This document shows positions 10,958-21,605 of a DNA stretch of 64,000 nucleotides, piece after piece (the first letter of the stretch is position 1; the number at the start of each line of letters is the position of its first letter). Made by a program: the position numbers and the translations under genes. The notes beneath the pieces were generated by a model. That model was not told where the DNA came from. It did not search any database and saw only the letters and a program-made list of their open reading frames with translations. The DNA is taken from NCBI GenBank assembly GCA_031556525.1, contig JAVBSS010000040.1, positions 11,823 through 75,822 on the forward strand. The letters run 5' to 3'. The DNA comes from JAVBSN01 sp031556525. Lineage in GTDB: Bacteria > Bacillota > Clostridia > Lachnospirales > Lachnospiraceae.

Positions 10958-12376
10958 GTGAAAAAACACTTAACCGCAATATTTATATTATCAATAGGAC
11001 TATTAGTAGGTTGTTCTAATAATTCACAAGATATAACAACTACTGATTCCAAGCCAGAACATATTACAATGGATATTGTTAATGCTGAGGGTAATATTGT
11101 AGTCAATATAGATTCAGATGTTATCTACTCTGAGTCTAATGACATTGCTGTCGTTACTACAAATAGGTACGAATTTACCAATGATGATATTATTCGCATT
11201 GCGGATGGTCTCTATGATAACTCCGAGTACTCTTCTTCCCTAACAACTGGCGATATTAGAATAACAAAGGATATATATTTTGACCTTATCGATGATGAGA
11301 ACAAAAAGATAGAAGATTTAGAAAATCTATATAACAACAATAAAATTGACTCTGACTACTATAATCAAGAATTACTTAACTGCCAATATTATATTGTTGC
11401 TCTCACAGAATGTATTGATAGTGCACCTGAAGATGCTAACTTGTCCACTACGCCTACATTTGAAGATATAACCTATCGCTATGCTCAATTCGACTTTGAT
11501 GAAAACAGGGAACTTATAGTAAGCTACGAATCATATACCTTTGAAGGTTGTTGCACTGAGGGATTATATAATAGCATGCCTTGTAAGTTAAACTTCTGGC
11601 CGCACATAATTCGATTAGAATTATACGATATGGATAAATTCGTTTGGAAAACCTATTTATATGATGCTATTAGCATAGGTGAGATGTCCTATGACTGCTA
11701 CGTGTCTAACAATCCAAACATTGAAAATGACTGTGTATATTCAGTTAATGATGCAACCGAACTATGCAATAACTTATTAGAACAAGTAGGTATTAGCAAT
11801 ATGGCTCCTATGGATATATGTAATATCCCTGTTACTGCCTATAACACTTCTCCTACTGGATATCAGTACGGAAAAACTATTGATACTGGTTATTGCGGTT
11901 ATAAGATATATTATGGTAAATCTATTAATTCAGTTAATTATAACCTAACTACCCTTATAACTGGCGGTGCCAATCCGTCTCTTTTCGAGGTAACCGACGC
12001 AAACACACTTTACGGTGATGAATATATAATATTTACTGTTATGGATTCGGGTATTATATCGATGGAATATCAAGCTCCTACTTCTATTGAAGATATCACT
12101 ACAGATGTTACCATTTTGGATCTGGATTCCATACTAAGTTATGCTGATACATACCTAGCCGAGACTTACAGTGATAGATCTGCCTCTTCTGCTCCACTTA
12201 ATGTTACCAAGATTCAATTCGGACTAGCTAGATCATCTAATAGCTTAGATACAGATACTTTTACATTAATACCTGTATGGGATTTCTATTATGATGATAG
12301 CTTTAATCCAATAATAACTATTAATGCTATTGACGGTAGCAAAATCGATAGATATTCTGGATTAACCGTAGAATAA
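10958..12376 (+). CDS. array member 11, lipoprotein, GTG start, left-arm copy
   Basis: 472 residues, identical to 39803-41221. It is the only array member read from GTG, placed behind AGGGAGGACTTATT. Lipobox LLVGC with Cys19. The GTYN block is altered to CCTEGLYNSMPC, with an adjacent cysteine pair. Function is unknown. Confidence 0.9.
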   Translation: MKKHLTAIFILSIGLLVGCSNNSQDITTTDSKPEHITMDIVNAEGNIVVNIDSDVIYSESNDIAVVTTNRYEFTNDDIIRIADGLYDNSEYSSSLTTGDIRITKDIYFDLIDDENKKIEDLENLYNNNKIDSDYYNQELLNCQYYIVALTECIDSAPEDANLSTTPTFEDITYRYAQFDFDENRELIVSYESYTFEGCCTEGLYNSMPCKLNFWPHIIRLELYDMDKFVWKTYLYDAISIGEMSYDCYVSNNPNIENDCVYSVNDATELCNNLLEQVGISNMAPMDICNIPVTAYNTSPTGYQYGKTIDTGYCGYKIYYGKSINSVNYNLTTLITGGANPSLFEVTDANTLYGDEYIIFTVMDSGIISMEYQAPTSIEDITTDVTILDLDSILSYADTYLAETYSDRSASSAPLNVTKIQFGLARSSNSLDTDTFTLIPVWDFYYDDSFNPIITINAIDGSKIDRYSGLTVE

Positions 12377-12400
12377 AACACAAACTTTTAGGAGACTATT

Positions 12401-13729
12401 ATGAGAAAATATATTTTCAAAACTACTACTATTACAATAAGTCTTATTACATTATTAATTACTACTTCATGTAATACTAATTCAAACAATACAGATAAAG
12501 AAGATGTATCTAACAGTAATATATCTGACACTCACATCGAAACTACCTTTACTAATTCTGATGGAGAAGTCTTTGTAAATATTGATGCTGATGTAATATC
12601 TAATAACACTACAGCCCTACCTGTTGCAACCATTAAACGCCATGACATAGAGTCAAGTGATATTGAAACTATGGCAACATCTTTATTTGATAATGGAGAA
12701 TTTCATAATATACAATTTATAAAAGAGGATATATATGGAGCATATGCTATAGAATACTTCCATACCGAGGACCTTCAAACAAGTGACGCACTCTTTTCAC
12801 ATGACCCTATGCTTTCTGACATATATACTGATGTTGATATAGAGTCTTGTTATCTTGCTGGAACTTATAATACCCTTCCTTGTAAAATGCTATTTCAAAA
12901 ATATGATGAAACCTTTTGCAACGCAACTAATCTAACAATATCTATTGATGCCTCTGGGCAACTAGCTTGGGGCAATTACACCTTAGATCAATTAGATTAT
13001 TCCGTCCTTTCTGATAATTCCTCTAGTTTTAATGATATATCTATTCAAACTAACAATAAATGCTCATACTCTATCGATGATGCTGTACGTTTATGTAATG
13101 ATATGGTTAATACCCTAGGTATTACTGATATGGCTGCTTCTAGATATTGTGACTTATTAACTACTGCTTATACATCACCTGTATCTGATGATCTTACAAA
13201 TAATACCGTTATAGAAGCTAGTAACTGTGGTTATAGAATATATTATGAAAAATCAATAAATAATGTTAATGCATTTTCACCAATTTCTCCTTGTGACAAT
13301 TCATTCCGCCCATGGTTTACATCTAAAGATGGTATAGCACAATATGAATACAATTATGAATGTTTAATATTTACTGTACTTGATTGCGGTATTGTTACTA
13401 TGGAATATGGCAATCCAGTAGATATAATAGATATTACTAGTGATTCTGCTCCTCTTTTGGACTTCGATTCTTTAATAAATATTGCCGATTTAGCATTTAA
13501 TACAATATATGGTAATGATGCTACTTATACTACTACTAATAGCCGTATAAATATATCTTCTATTAGATTAGATTTTATGAGGGTAGCTGTGGATAATGAA
13601 GAAGATTCTTACACCCTAATACCTGTATGGAATTTTATCGAAAATAATTCTTCTAGAATAACACTTACCTTAAATGCTATTGATGGAAATATAGTTCACA
13701 TTCCTTCTGATTCTATTATTGTATATTAA
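12401..13729 (+). CDS. array member 12, short lipoprotein, left-arm copy
   Basis: 442 residues, identical to 38450-39778; the shortest member. TTAGGAGACTATT precedes the ATG. Possible lipobox ITTSC with Cys24, weaker than in its neighbours. It lacks most of the spacer segment between the FDNGE motif and the GTYN block. A 62-nt gap follows, the longest in the array. Function is unknown. Confidence 0.88.
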   Translation: MRKYIFKTTTITISLITLLITTSCNTNSNNTDKEDVSNSNISDTHIETTFTNSDGEVFVNIDADVISNNTTALPVATIKRHDIESSDIETMATSLFDNGEFHNIQFIKEDIYGAYAIEYFHTEDLQTSDALFSHDPMLSDIYTDVDIESCYLAGTYNTLPCKMLFQKYDETFCNATNLTISIDASGQLAWGNYTLDQLDYSVLSDNSSSFNDISIQTNNKCSYSIDDAVRLCNDMVNTLGITDMAASRYCDLLTTAYTSPVSDDLTNNTVIEASNCGYRIYYEKSINNVNAFSPISPCDNSFRPWFTSKDGIAQYEYNYECLIFTVLDCGIVTMEYGNPVDIIDITSDSAPLLDFDSLINIADLAFNTIYGNDATYTTTNSRINISSIRLDFMRVAVDNEEDSYTLIPVWNFIENNSSRITLTLNAIDGNIVHIPSDSIIVY

Positions 13730-13791
13730 GAAAATTTAAAGATTTGTAATATATACTCTACTTATATTAAATACTTAAGGGGGCTCATTTT

Positions 13792-15288
13792 ATGAGAAAA
13801 CAAATCTTTAAAACATCTGTAATTACAATAAGTCTTATTAGCGTATTACTATTGTCTGGTTGTGATTCTAATCCGTCCAATACTAGTAATAGCAATTCAA
13901 CAGAAGATCCTATGGAATCTGGTCACCTACAAACAACTATTGAAAATCAAGAAGGGCAAACTTTTGTAAACATCGATGCAAATATAATTGGTGATGATTC
14001 ACAGGTTCTTCCTGTTGCAACTATGGAGCGCCATGATCTTGAAACTGAAGACATTGTGGCATTTGCTGACAATTTATTCGATAACAGCGAATACAATTCT
14101 GTACGTGCTGTAGAGAAATACACTGTTGATGAATTAGATACTCTAATAGAAGACACTAAAGCTCTAGAAAACATAATATGCACAAGCGATAAAACCAGCC
14201 CCGAAAGCGGCCAACTTGTTACTGGTACTTCTAATTATTCGAGTTTTACCGAGAATCTAGAATATTATAACACTTTAAAAAGTTCTGCCAGTACAACATC
14301 TAGTTCAACTGTTATAACTGACTATACAACTTCATCAGATGAAACCGGCTTCGATTGGTCATTCCCAGTATGCGCTCTTTCTGGAACATATAATAATCTT
14401 CCTTGTGAGATGTGGTTTATGAAAATGGATTCCTCTGTATTTAAAGTAGGTGGGCTCAAAACCACTAGCGATCCATCCTTTTTCACAACAAATTTAGAAA
14501 TAGTAATTGATGCTTCCGAACAACCTGCTTGGGGCGATTATACTCTAAGTCAATTAGAATACCATGTTCTATCAAACAAAGAATCTAACTTCTATGATAT
14601 ATCAACACCTGCTGACAACGAATGTAAATACTCTGTAGATGATGCTATCCTTCTATGTGATACCATGGTTAAACAGTTAGGCATTGCAGATATGTCTGCT
14701 TCTAGATACTGTAATTTAATGACTACTGCTTATGCACTACCATTATCTGATTACTATACATTAAATACTGTTGAAAAATCTGGCAATTGCGGATATCAAA
14801 TATTTTATGAGAAAACTATAAATGGAACAAATAATTATTCTCCTCTTTCAGCTAGTTTCTTTTCTCCATTGTATATACAAGATGAAGATAAATCCTATCA
14901 TATGGCATACGGATATGAATGTTTAGTATTTACTGTATTGGATTGTGGCATTGTTTCTGTAGACTATGCTAATCCACTAGATATTGTTGACATTCCTAGT
15001 GATAATACTCCTCTTCTTGATTTTGGCGATATTACTGGAATTGCTGATACTGCTTTTACTGAACTATATGGTAACGATGAATATTATGCAACCACTAACG
15101 GCTGTATTAATATTGATACTATAAGATTAGATTTTATGAGAATAACTATTGACGAGAACAATGATTCTTATTCATTAATACCTGTGTGGGTATTTATAGA
15201 AAAAGATTCCTACAAAATCAGACTTTCATTAAATGCTATTGACGGAAGCATAGTAACCATTCCTACGAATGACTTCATTACTTATTAG
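13792..15288 (+). CDS. array member 13, lipoprotein, left-arm copy
   Basis: 498 residues, identical to 36891-38387. TAAGGGGGCTC precedes the ATG; lipobox LLSGC with Cys24. It carries an extra segment of roughly 18 residues after LPCEMWF that its relatives 12, 14 and 15 lack. Function is unknown. Confidence 0.9.
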   Translation: MRKQIFKTSVITISLISVLLLSGCDSNPSNTSNSNSTEDPMESGHLQTTIENQEGQTFVNIDANIIGDDSQVLPVATMERHDLETEDIVAFADNLFDNSEYNSVRAVEKYTVDELDTLIEDTKALENIICTSDKTSPESGQLVTGTSNYSSFTENLEYYNTLKSSASTTSSSTVITDYTTSSDETGFDWSFPVCALSGTYNNLPCEMWFMKMDSSVFKVGGLKTTSDPSFFTTNLEIVIDASEQPAWGDYTLSQLEYHVLSNKESNFYDISTPADNECKYSVDDAILLCDTMVKQLGIADMSASRYCNLMTTAYALPLSDYYTLNTVEKSGNCGYQIFYEKTINGTNNYSPLSASFFSPLYIQDEDKSYHMAYGYECLVFTVLDCGIVSVDYANPLDIVDIPSDNTPLLDFGDITGIADTAFTELYGNDEYYATTNGCINIDTIRLDFMRITIDENNDSYSLIPVWVFIEKDSYKIRLSLNAIDGSIVTIPTNDFITY

Positions 15289-15314
15289 ATACAATTGTAT
15301 GAAAGGATTAAATA

Positions 15315-16763
15315 ATGAAAAAATCAATTATAAAAAACTCCATTATTACACTAAGTGTTATTACCGCACTATTATTATCTGGTTGCAATTCTGATTCAGC
15401 TAGTACTAATAATAATTCCACTAAAGATCCTATGGACACAGGTCACATTGAAACTTCCTTTACAGATAGTGATGGAAATATCTTTGTATCAATTAATGCA
15501 GATGTTATCGGCGATGATTCGCAGGTCCTACCTGTTGCAACTGTAAAGCGTCATGATATAGATTCTGATGATATTAAAACCATGGCTGATAATATCTTTG
15601 ATAATAGTGAATATTATAACAAACGTTCTATTGGAGAATATTCCATTGAAGAATTAAATGCATTTATTTCAGAGCAAGAATCTTTAAAAGATATAATCTG
15701 CACAAGCGATAAATTCACACCTGATGAAGGTCAAGTTATTACTGGTTCATTTAATTATACAGAGTATAATAAAGACTTAGATTATTATAAATCTTTTATA
15801 AGTTCTGCAAATCAAGAATCAAGCTTAACAAGCGATACCAACTATACCTTTAATCAAAAGTGGTCATCGATATACGACTATGACATTGATACTTGTAACC
15901 TTATAGGAACTTATAATAATCTTCCTTGTGAGATGCTTTTTCAGAGATATGACAATACTATGTGCGGTGCTACGAATCTAACTATATCCATTGATGCATC
16001 TAATCAACTTGCTTGGGGCGATTATACCTTAAGCCAACTAGAATATACTACTATGTCAAGTAATGCCTCTCACTATTATGATATATCTACATCAACTGAT
16101 AACCAGTGTAAATATACTATAGATGAAGCTATACTACTCTGCGATAACATGATTAAACAATTAGGGATAAACGATATGTCTGCTGCAAGATATACTAATC
16201 TAATTACAAAAGCCTACTCAGTACCATTATCTGATTATTTTACATTAAATACTATTGAAAACACAGCTAATTGTGGATATAAGATTTTTTATGAAAAATC
16301 TATAAATGGCATAAACACTTATACCCAACCTAAATTTGATGACTCTTATTTCAGTCCATTACTGGCACTAGATGGCGATGAATATGTTGGCACATATGGC
16401 GATGAATGTCTCATTTTCACAGTATTTGATTGCGGTATCATTACTGTAGAATACGGTAATCCCACAGAGATGGCTGATGTTACTAGCTACAATGCCCCTC
16501 TACTAGATTTTAATGATGTAATAAGCATTGCTGATATAGCATTTAATGAAAATTATGTTAATAATTTTAATACTACCAATCCATTGATTAACATATCTAA
16601 GATAGAATTAACTTTTATGCGAGTAAAGGATAGTCAAAACCCAGATACCTATTCCTTGATTCCTGTATGGAATTTTATAGACAAGAACTCTTCTAGGATT
16701 AAGATTAGTTTAAATGCTATTGACGGCAGCATATTAGAAGTAGAGGATTATGGTATATCTTAG
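15315..16763 (+). CDS. array member 14, lipoprotein, left-arm copy
   Basis: 482 residues, identical to 35416-36864. GAAAGGATTAAATA precedes the ATG; lipobox LLSGC with Cys24. It belongs to the distal subgroup (members 12-15) with NCGYKIFYEKSIN, FTVFDCGIITVEYGNP and ISLNAIDGSI. Function is unknown. Confidence 0.9.
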   Translation: MKKSIIKNSIITLSVITALLLSGCNSDSASTNNNSTKDPMDTGHIETSFTDSDGNIFVSINADVIGDDSQVLPVATVKRHDIDSDDIKTMADNIFDNSEYYNKRSIGEYSIEELNAFISEQESLKDIICTSDKFTPDEGQVITGSFNYTEYNKDLDYYKSFISSANQESSLTSDTNYTFNQKWSSIYDYDIDTCNLIGTYNNLPCEMLFQRYDNTMCGATNLTISIDASNQLAWGDYTLSQLEYTTMSSNASHYYDISTSTDNQCKYTIDEAILLCDNMIKQLGINDMSAARYTNLITKAYSVPLSDYFTLNTIENTANCGYKIFYEKSINGINTYTQPKFDDSYFSPLLALDGDEYVGTYGDECLIFTVFDCGIITVEYGNPTEMADVTSYNAPLLDFNDVISIADIAFNENYVNNFNTTNPLINISKIELTFMRVKDSQNPDTYSLIPVWNFIDKNSSRIKISLNAIDGSILEVEDYGIS

Positions 16764-16808
16764 ACTAGGGATCAATATTTACACTTCAAAATCAGGAGGT
16801 ACTAACAC

Positions 16809-18269
16809 ATGCAAAAAGCAAACTTTAAAACTACTACTATTACTATAAGCCTTATTACCACCTTACTATTAGTTGGTTGTAATACTAATTCAAATAATGA
16901 TAGTAACTATACTTCTAATGATGACCCTATGGAAACTGGTCATATAACTGCTACTTTCACAAACAAAGATGGTAATCCTTTTGTAGAAATTGATGCCGAT
17001 ATAACTGGTAAAGATTCTACGATTCTACCTGTTGCAACTATGAATCGTGATGATATAGATACTGATGACATTAAGAGCATTGCGGATAGTATATTTGACA
17101 ATAGCGAATACTATAACAATCGCCCCATTGAAGAATACTCTATTGATGAATTAAATACATTAATCTCAGAGACAGAATCTCTAAAAGATATAATATGTAC
17201 AAGTGATAAAACTTCCCCTGATGCAAATCAAGTTATTACTGGCACTTCTAATTATTCAAAATATAATAGAAATCTGGAATATTATAATAGTTTAATCAGT
17301 GTTGCCAATGAAACTCCTAAATTAACATCCATCACTGACTACTCATCAACCCAAACTGTAGCTTACTCTGACAACTATTACCTTAATGCTTGTAACCTTG
17401 TTGGAACTTATAATAATCTTCCTTGTGAAATGTTTTTTCAACAATATGATGATAACCAATGTAACGCAACAAACTTAACAATATCAATTGATGCCTCCAA
17501 CCAACTTGCTTGGGGCAATTATAACTTGAATCAATTGGAATATCATGTTTTTTCAAAAAACGCCTCTTATTATTACGACATATCAGTGCCAGCTGATAAC
17601 AAATGTAAATACACTATTGATGAAGCTATCCTAATCTGTGATGATATGGTTAAGCAATTAGGAATTCCCGATGTATCAGCTGCAAAATATACTAATCTTG
17701 TTACAACAGCTTACGATTTGCCACTATCAGATTATTTTACATTAAATACAGTTAAAGAATCAGGTAATTGTGGATATAAGATATTTTACGAGAAAACAAT
17801 TAACGATGTTCAGCATTATACTCAGCCTAATACTTACAACAACTTTCTTCCAATATTCAGAATGGAAAACGATAGGTTACAAGCTGAATACGGTTATGAA
17901 TGTTTAATTTTTACAGTATTTGATTGTGGTATTGTTACCGTAGAGTATGGTAATCCATTAGATATCGTAGACGTTACTAGCAACGATGCTCCTCTTCTTG
18001 ATTTTGATGATGTAATGAGCATCGCTAATATAGCCTTTAGTGAAAATTATGCTAACAATCCTTATAATACCTCCAATGCTATTATAAACATATCCAAAAT
18101 CAAATTAGAGCTTATGAGAGTAACTACTGATGAAACTCAAGGGACTTATACCCTAGTACCTGCATGGAATTTTATTGACAAAGATTCTTCTGCTATTAAA
18201 ATTAGTTTAAATGCTATTGATGGCAGTATATTAGAAGTAGATAACTTTGGTATCATAATGACAAATTAG
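16809..18269 (+). CDS. array member 15, lipoprotein, left-arm copy
   Basis: 486 residues, identical to 33910-35370. CAGGAGGTACTAACAC precedes the ATG; lipobox LLVGC with Cys24. It is the promoter-distal end of the array and converges on the LTA-synthase-like gene, sharing the hairpin at 18276-18315. Function is unknown. Confidence 0.9.
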   Translation: MQKANFKTTTITISLITTLLLVGCNTNSNNDSNYTSNDDPMETGHITATFTNKDGNPFVEIDADITGKDSTILPVATMNRDDIDTDDIKSIADSIFDNSEYYNNRPIEEYSIDELNTLISETESLKDIICTSDKTSPDANQVITGTSNYSKYNRNLEYYNSLISVANETPKLTSITDYSSTQTVAYSDNYYLNACNLVGTYNNLPCEMFFQQYDDNQCNATNLTISIDASNQLAWGNYNLNQLEYHVFSKNASYYYDISVPADNKCKYTIDEAILICDDMVKQLGIPDVSAAKYTNLVTTAYDLPLSDYFTLNTVKESGNCGYKIFYEKTINDVQHYTQPNTYNNFLPIFRMENDRLQAEYGYECLIFTVFDCGIVTVEYGNPLDIVDVTSNDAPLLDFDDVMSIANIAFSENYANNPYNTSNAIINISKIKLELMRVTTDETQGTYTLVPAWNFIDKDSSAIKISLNAIDGSILEVDNFGIIMTN

Positions 18270-18275
18270 TCAAAT

Positions 18276-18315
18276 AAAATAGAAGCATCATTATAGAATT
18301 TGATGCTTCTATTTT
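18276..18315. terminator. bidirectional terminator, array end / LTA-synthase gene, left copy
   Basis: Mirror of 33864-33903. Fifteen-bp arms (AAAATAGAAGCATCA and its complement) surround a 10-nt loop, with A and T tracts on each side. It lies between two convergent genes and overlaps the last codons of the sulfatase gene. Confidence 0.85.
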
Positions 18316-20291
18316 ATTATATAACTCTCTGAACTTCCTAATTGTTTTCCATCTTCCCCAACCTGTACAATAGCTATCTCATCTTCTATTTCTAAATCGC
18401 TATCACTATACTTAATCGTATTATAATCAATATATACCGAATCCTTCTCCCTGCCATTAATCAATACTCTTGAAAACTCATTAAAGCCTTTTCCATATAT
18501 GTAAGAGCCATACCCATCTACTACTACATTACTTATTACTATATTACCTTCTCCAAAAGTCATATTCACTGTTTGATACGCCTCATTATCACCATAAAAA
18601 TATAACTTGCCATATAACATGTCATATTGCAACAACTTCATATTTTCTTGATAATCCTTGCTCATCTTACAAGAATTATGATACATTGCCATTGTATTTC
18701 CATCAATTCCAATACAATCATATACTTTTGAAGCTAATTGATATGAATATATATCCTCATTTTCTTTATCTAATCCAATATTATCCCATATAATATATTC
18801 AGTATTGTATCTTGTTATCCCTATCAAGTCTTCTCCAGTGAAATCTAGATTAGGTTGATGATCACCATAGAATACTATTACAGTCGGTTCTCCTATTTCC
18901 TCTATATTAGTTATAAGATTACCAATAAACTCATCCATTTGATTAGTTTCATTAATATAATAATCTAATCTATTTCTTTCTTCCTCATCTTCACTATCTG
19001 TCTCAAGATTAACAGTATTAACATTCGTTACACTATCTTCACTTTCAATAACTTCTGATGGATATTTTCCATGACCTTGAACACTTATCGCAAACACCAA
19101 ATCTGGTGTTTTAGTATTCTCAATAGACTCTCTAATATTCTCAATTAATATATCATCTCTCGCCCATCCCTTAGTGTTATATTCTACATTATACATATAC
19201 TCTATAGGTGTAAACACATCAAACCCAAGATTTGCATATACTATATCTCTATCATAAAATGTCCCATCATTATTATGTATAGCATGAGTTGTATATCCTT
19301 GCTCTTTCATATTATAGGCCATACTATCACATGTACTATCTTTTAATATAGTCTTATAGGGATACTCTCCAGCTCCAAAAAAACCTATACTCATAGAACT
19401 TAGCACTTCAAATTCTGTATTTGCAGTACCTCCACCAATTACTGGAACAGTTAGTATGCCTGAGGTATAATTTTCTTTTAGTTCTCTAAAATTAATTAAA
19501 TAGTTATCAGATACTTTTATATTATCTACATATTGTAAGTCCATAAATGATTCCAATTGAACATATATAATATTCGGTGACTCTATGCATTTGTTAATCT
19601 CATCCCTATCTTCTGATATTTCAGTTAAAATCTCTTCTATTGCTTCCTGCGAATAGTTAAACGGTCTATCAATACCTGTCTTAACCACACTACTTGAAAA
19701 ACAATATACAAATCCATAATCATCATAAGCCTCATTCAAATCGCTAAAACTTGTTGAAATGCTCTTTGCCTCTATTTCTCTATTAAATGATATTATCACA
19801 ATACTTACTAATACCATCATACATATACCATATAGTAATTTGTTGTTAACAACTTGGGTCTGTGGCAACTTAAACCACAGATATATAAGTATCGAAATTA
19901 CGGTTATTACCGCTAATACAATTAAGCATATTTGTATATTATTAAAATACTTATCAATTATTCCAATAGTTGATTTAACCATTAATATATCTGAACCCCC
20001 AAATGGTTTATCTCTAAAGCCTAGAACAACACAGTTAATTACTCCTGCTACTATCCAAATACAAGATATTAATGTAATCAAAAAAGCTCTTCTCTTAAAC
20101 AACATACAAATTAGCAGTGTTATAAAAATGATTATTCCACTAACAATAAAATATCCTGGCGATTTAAATATAAATTTAAATCCACCTAATAGTGATCTCC
20201 TACTTAATATTTCAACTATTAGAGTAATCATCAAGGATAGCATTACTAATTTACATATGGAATTTTTACAAATCTTATTCAAATAATCCAT
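18309..20291 (-). CDS. LTA synthase family sulfatase, left-arm copy
   Basis: Mirror of 31888-33870, 660 residues. A membrane protein with N-terminal helices and an extracellular alkaline-phosphatase/sulfatase-fold domain, of the family that transfers phosphoglycerol to build lipoteichoic-acid-like polymers. Catalytic features are the Thr in GGGTANTEF (Thr289), Glu247, His407 and GDH (Asp477-His478). The ATG at 20291 is preferred over the one two codons upstream because of its spacing from GGAG. Confidence 0.85.
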   Translation of the reverse strand: MDYLNKICKNSICKLVMLSLMITLIVEILSRRSLLGGFKFIFKSPGYFIVSGIIIFITLLICMLFKRRAFLITLISCIWIVAGVINCVVLGFRDKPFGGSDILMVKSTIGIIDKYFNNIQICLIVLAVITVISILIYLWFKLPQTQVVNNKLLYGICMMVLVSIVIISFNREIEAKSISTSFSDLNEAYDDYGFVYCFSSSVVKTGIDRPFNYSQEAIEEILTEISEDRDEINKCIESPNIIYVQLESFMDLQYVDNIKVSDNYLINFRELKENYTSGILTVPVIGGGTANTEFEVLSSMSIGFFGAGEYPYKTILKDSTCDSMAYNMKEQGYTTHAIHNNDGTFYDRDIVYANLGFDVFTPIEYMYNVEYNTKGWARDDILIENIRESIENTKTPDLVFAISVQGHGKYPSEVIESEDSVTNVNTVNLETDSEDEEERNRLDYYINETNQMDEFIGNLITNIEEIGEPTVIVFYGDHQPNLDFTGEDLIGITRYNTEYIIWDNIGLDKENEDIYSYQLASKVYDCIGIDGNTMAMYHNSCKMSKDYQENMKLLQYDMLYGKLYFYGDNEAYQTVNMTFGEGNIVISNVVVDGYGSYIYGKGFNEFSRVLINGREKDSVYIDYNTIKYSDSDLEIEDEIAIVQVGEDGKQLGSSESYIIK

Positions 20292-20347
20292 TAACATTCT
20301 TCTCCATTAATCTAGCTACATTATATACTAATATTTTACCTTTCCTT

Positions 20348-20375
20348 ATTATACCACTCTATTTCACATAATCAA
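20348..20375 (-). promoter_or_regulatory. predicted promoter of LTA-synthase gene, left copy
   Basis: Mirror of 31804-31831: TTGATT, 16-nt spacer, TATAAT, about 55 nt before the start codon. Confidence 0.55.
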
Positions 20376-20542
20376 CTAATGCGATAAACCTTAAATAAAC
20401 TGTAATAATTTATTCTGCTTTGAATTACATAAAATGTAAATATTGATTTTTATAGATATATGGTATTATGTCATGATTTAATAATAAAATCGTATCAAAT
20501 ATTATATAACTGCATAAATTAATAAAAAAGTGCTTGTATATT

Positions 20543-20701
20543 ATGAATAATAATTGTACTGATTTATTTGCTTTATCGCTACTAGCTTGTCAAATAAACG
20601 AATGTATTGATGATACTGAACAACTTGAGTTGTTGGCTGCTGATTTAACTACATTGGCTGATATGTTAGCTAGTCTTGCTGCTAGAAGGGAACTGTGCTA
20701 G
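20543..20701 (+). CDS. small 52-aa protein (possibly DUF6774-like), left-arm copy
   Basis: An ATG at 20543 opens 52 codons ending in TAG. The peptide begins MNNNCTDLFALSLLACQI, has an acidic middle (IDDTEQLE) and a Leu/Ala-rich amphipathic second half, with four cysteines. The layout resembles small clostridial DUF6774 proteins as I recall them: an N-terminal Cys and helix, then LELLAADLTTLADML. No strong Shine-Dalgarno site precedes the ATG. Mirror copy at 31478-31636. Confidence 0.55.
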   Translation: MNNNCTDLFALSLLACQINECIDDTEQLELLAADLTTLADMLASLAARRELC

Positions 20702-20788
20702 TATGTCTAATACTTAATAGAATATATCGTTCTCGCTATTTTGATAACATTATCATTCTAACAGCACAATCTTCTATCTCCATAAAAT

Positions 20789-20824
20789 AAAAAAGATAAA
20801 GTTACCCGAAAAGTAATCTTTATC
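20789..20824. terminator. terminator downstream of tRNA-Gly, left copy
   Basis: Mirror of 31355-31390. The stem GATAAAG-A-TTAC / GTAA-CTTTATC has one bulged base and is flanked by A and T tracts. It can serve both the tRNA gene and the convergent 52-codon gene. Confidence 0.75.
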
Positions 20825-20851
20825 CTAGAAAATCTTTATTAAAATAAAAAG

Positions 20852-20923
<72 letters not shown>

Positions 20924-20961
20924 ATATCTTGTTGCTAAGTATTTCATCAGCAACAAATAGT

Positions 20962-20990
20962 ATATTATCATAACCATACCAATGTGTCAA
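20962..20990 (-). promoter_or_regulatory. tRNA-Gly promoter, left copy
   Basis: Mirror of 31189-31217: consensus TTGACA, 17-nt spacer, TAATAT. Confidence 0.7.
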
Positions 20991-21134
20991 CACTATTCTT
21001 CAAATTTTTTGAATTTTTTAAAAAAGTTAAATAATTCTAATCTTCAGTTAAAAATTATAGATGGCAATAATATTAGAACTGTGGTACTCTTTACTTGAAC
21101 AGATTAATTTTTACATAGAAGGAGGCATTATAAT

Positions 21135-21605
21135 ATGGATAACGAATACATAACTTTAACCATTGGAAAACAAAAAAATATTGCATTAATTGCTCATGAT
21201 AGTCAAAAACCCTCTCTTATAGATTGGTGTGAAGAAAATAAAGATATTTTAAAAAATCATTTCCTTTGTGGAACTGGCACTACTGCTAGAATGATTGCTG
21301 ATAGAACTAATTTACCTGTTAGAGGCTATAATAGCGGTCCTCTTGGCGGTGACCAACAAATAGGTGCTAAAATAGTTGAAGGCCGAATAGACCTAATTAT
21401 ATTCTTCTCAGACCCATTAACAGCTCAACCTCATGATCCTGATGTTAAAGCTTTATTACGAATTGCTCAAGTATATGATATTCCAATCGCAAACAATAAA
21501 GCTACAGCTGATTTTTTAATTACTTCGAACTATATGGATGAAGAATATAATCATGATGTTATTAACTTCCAACAAAATGTAGCTCATAGAGCTTCTACTC
21601 TATAA
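21135..21605 (+). CDS. mgsA: methylglyoxal synthase, left-arm copy
   Basis: 156 residues, identical to 30574-31044. Converts dihydroxyacetone phosphate to methylglyoxal and phosphate, a cytosolic bypass of lower glycolysis. GPLGGDQQIG holds catalytic Asp73, and FFSDPLTAQPHDPD holds Asp93, His100 and Asp103, each offset by two from the E. coli enzyme. GAAGGAGG precedes the ATG. Confidence 0.95.
   Translation: MDNEYITLTIGKQKNIALIAHDSQKPSLIDWCEENKDILKNHFLCGTGTTARMIADRTNLPVRGYNSGPLGGDQQIGAKIVEGRIDLIIFFSDPLTAQPHDPDVKALLRIAQVYDIPIANNKATADFLITSNYMDEEYNHDVINFQQNVAHRASTL

Noticed and set aside
19759..20286. 175-codon frame opposite the LTA-synthase gene (mirror 31893-32420)
   Set aside because: Antisense to the membrane-helix region of a well-supported gene; its composition is an Ile/Leu/Asn shadow and no ribosome site was seen.
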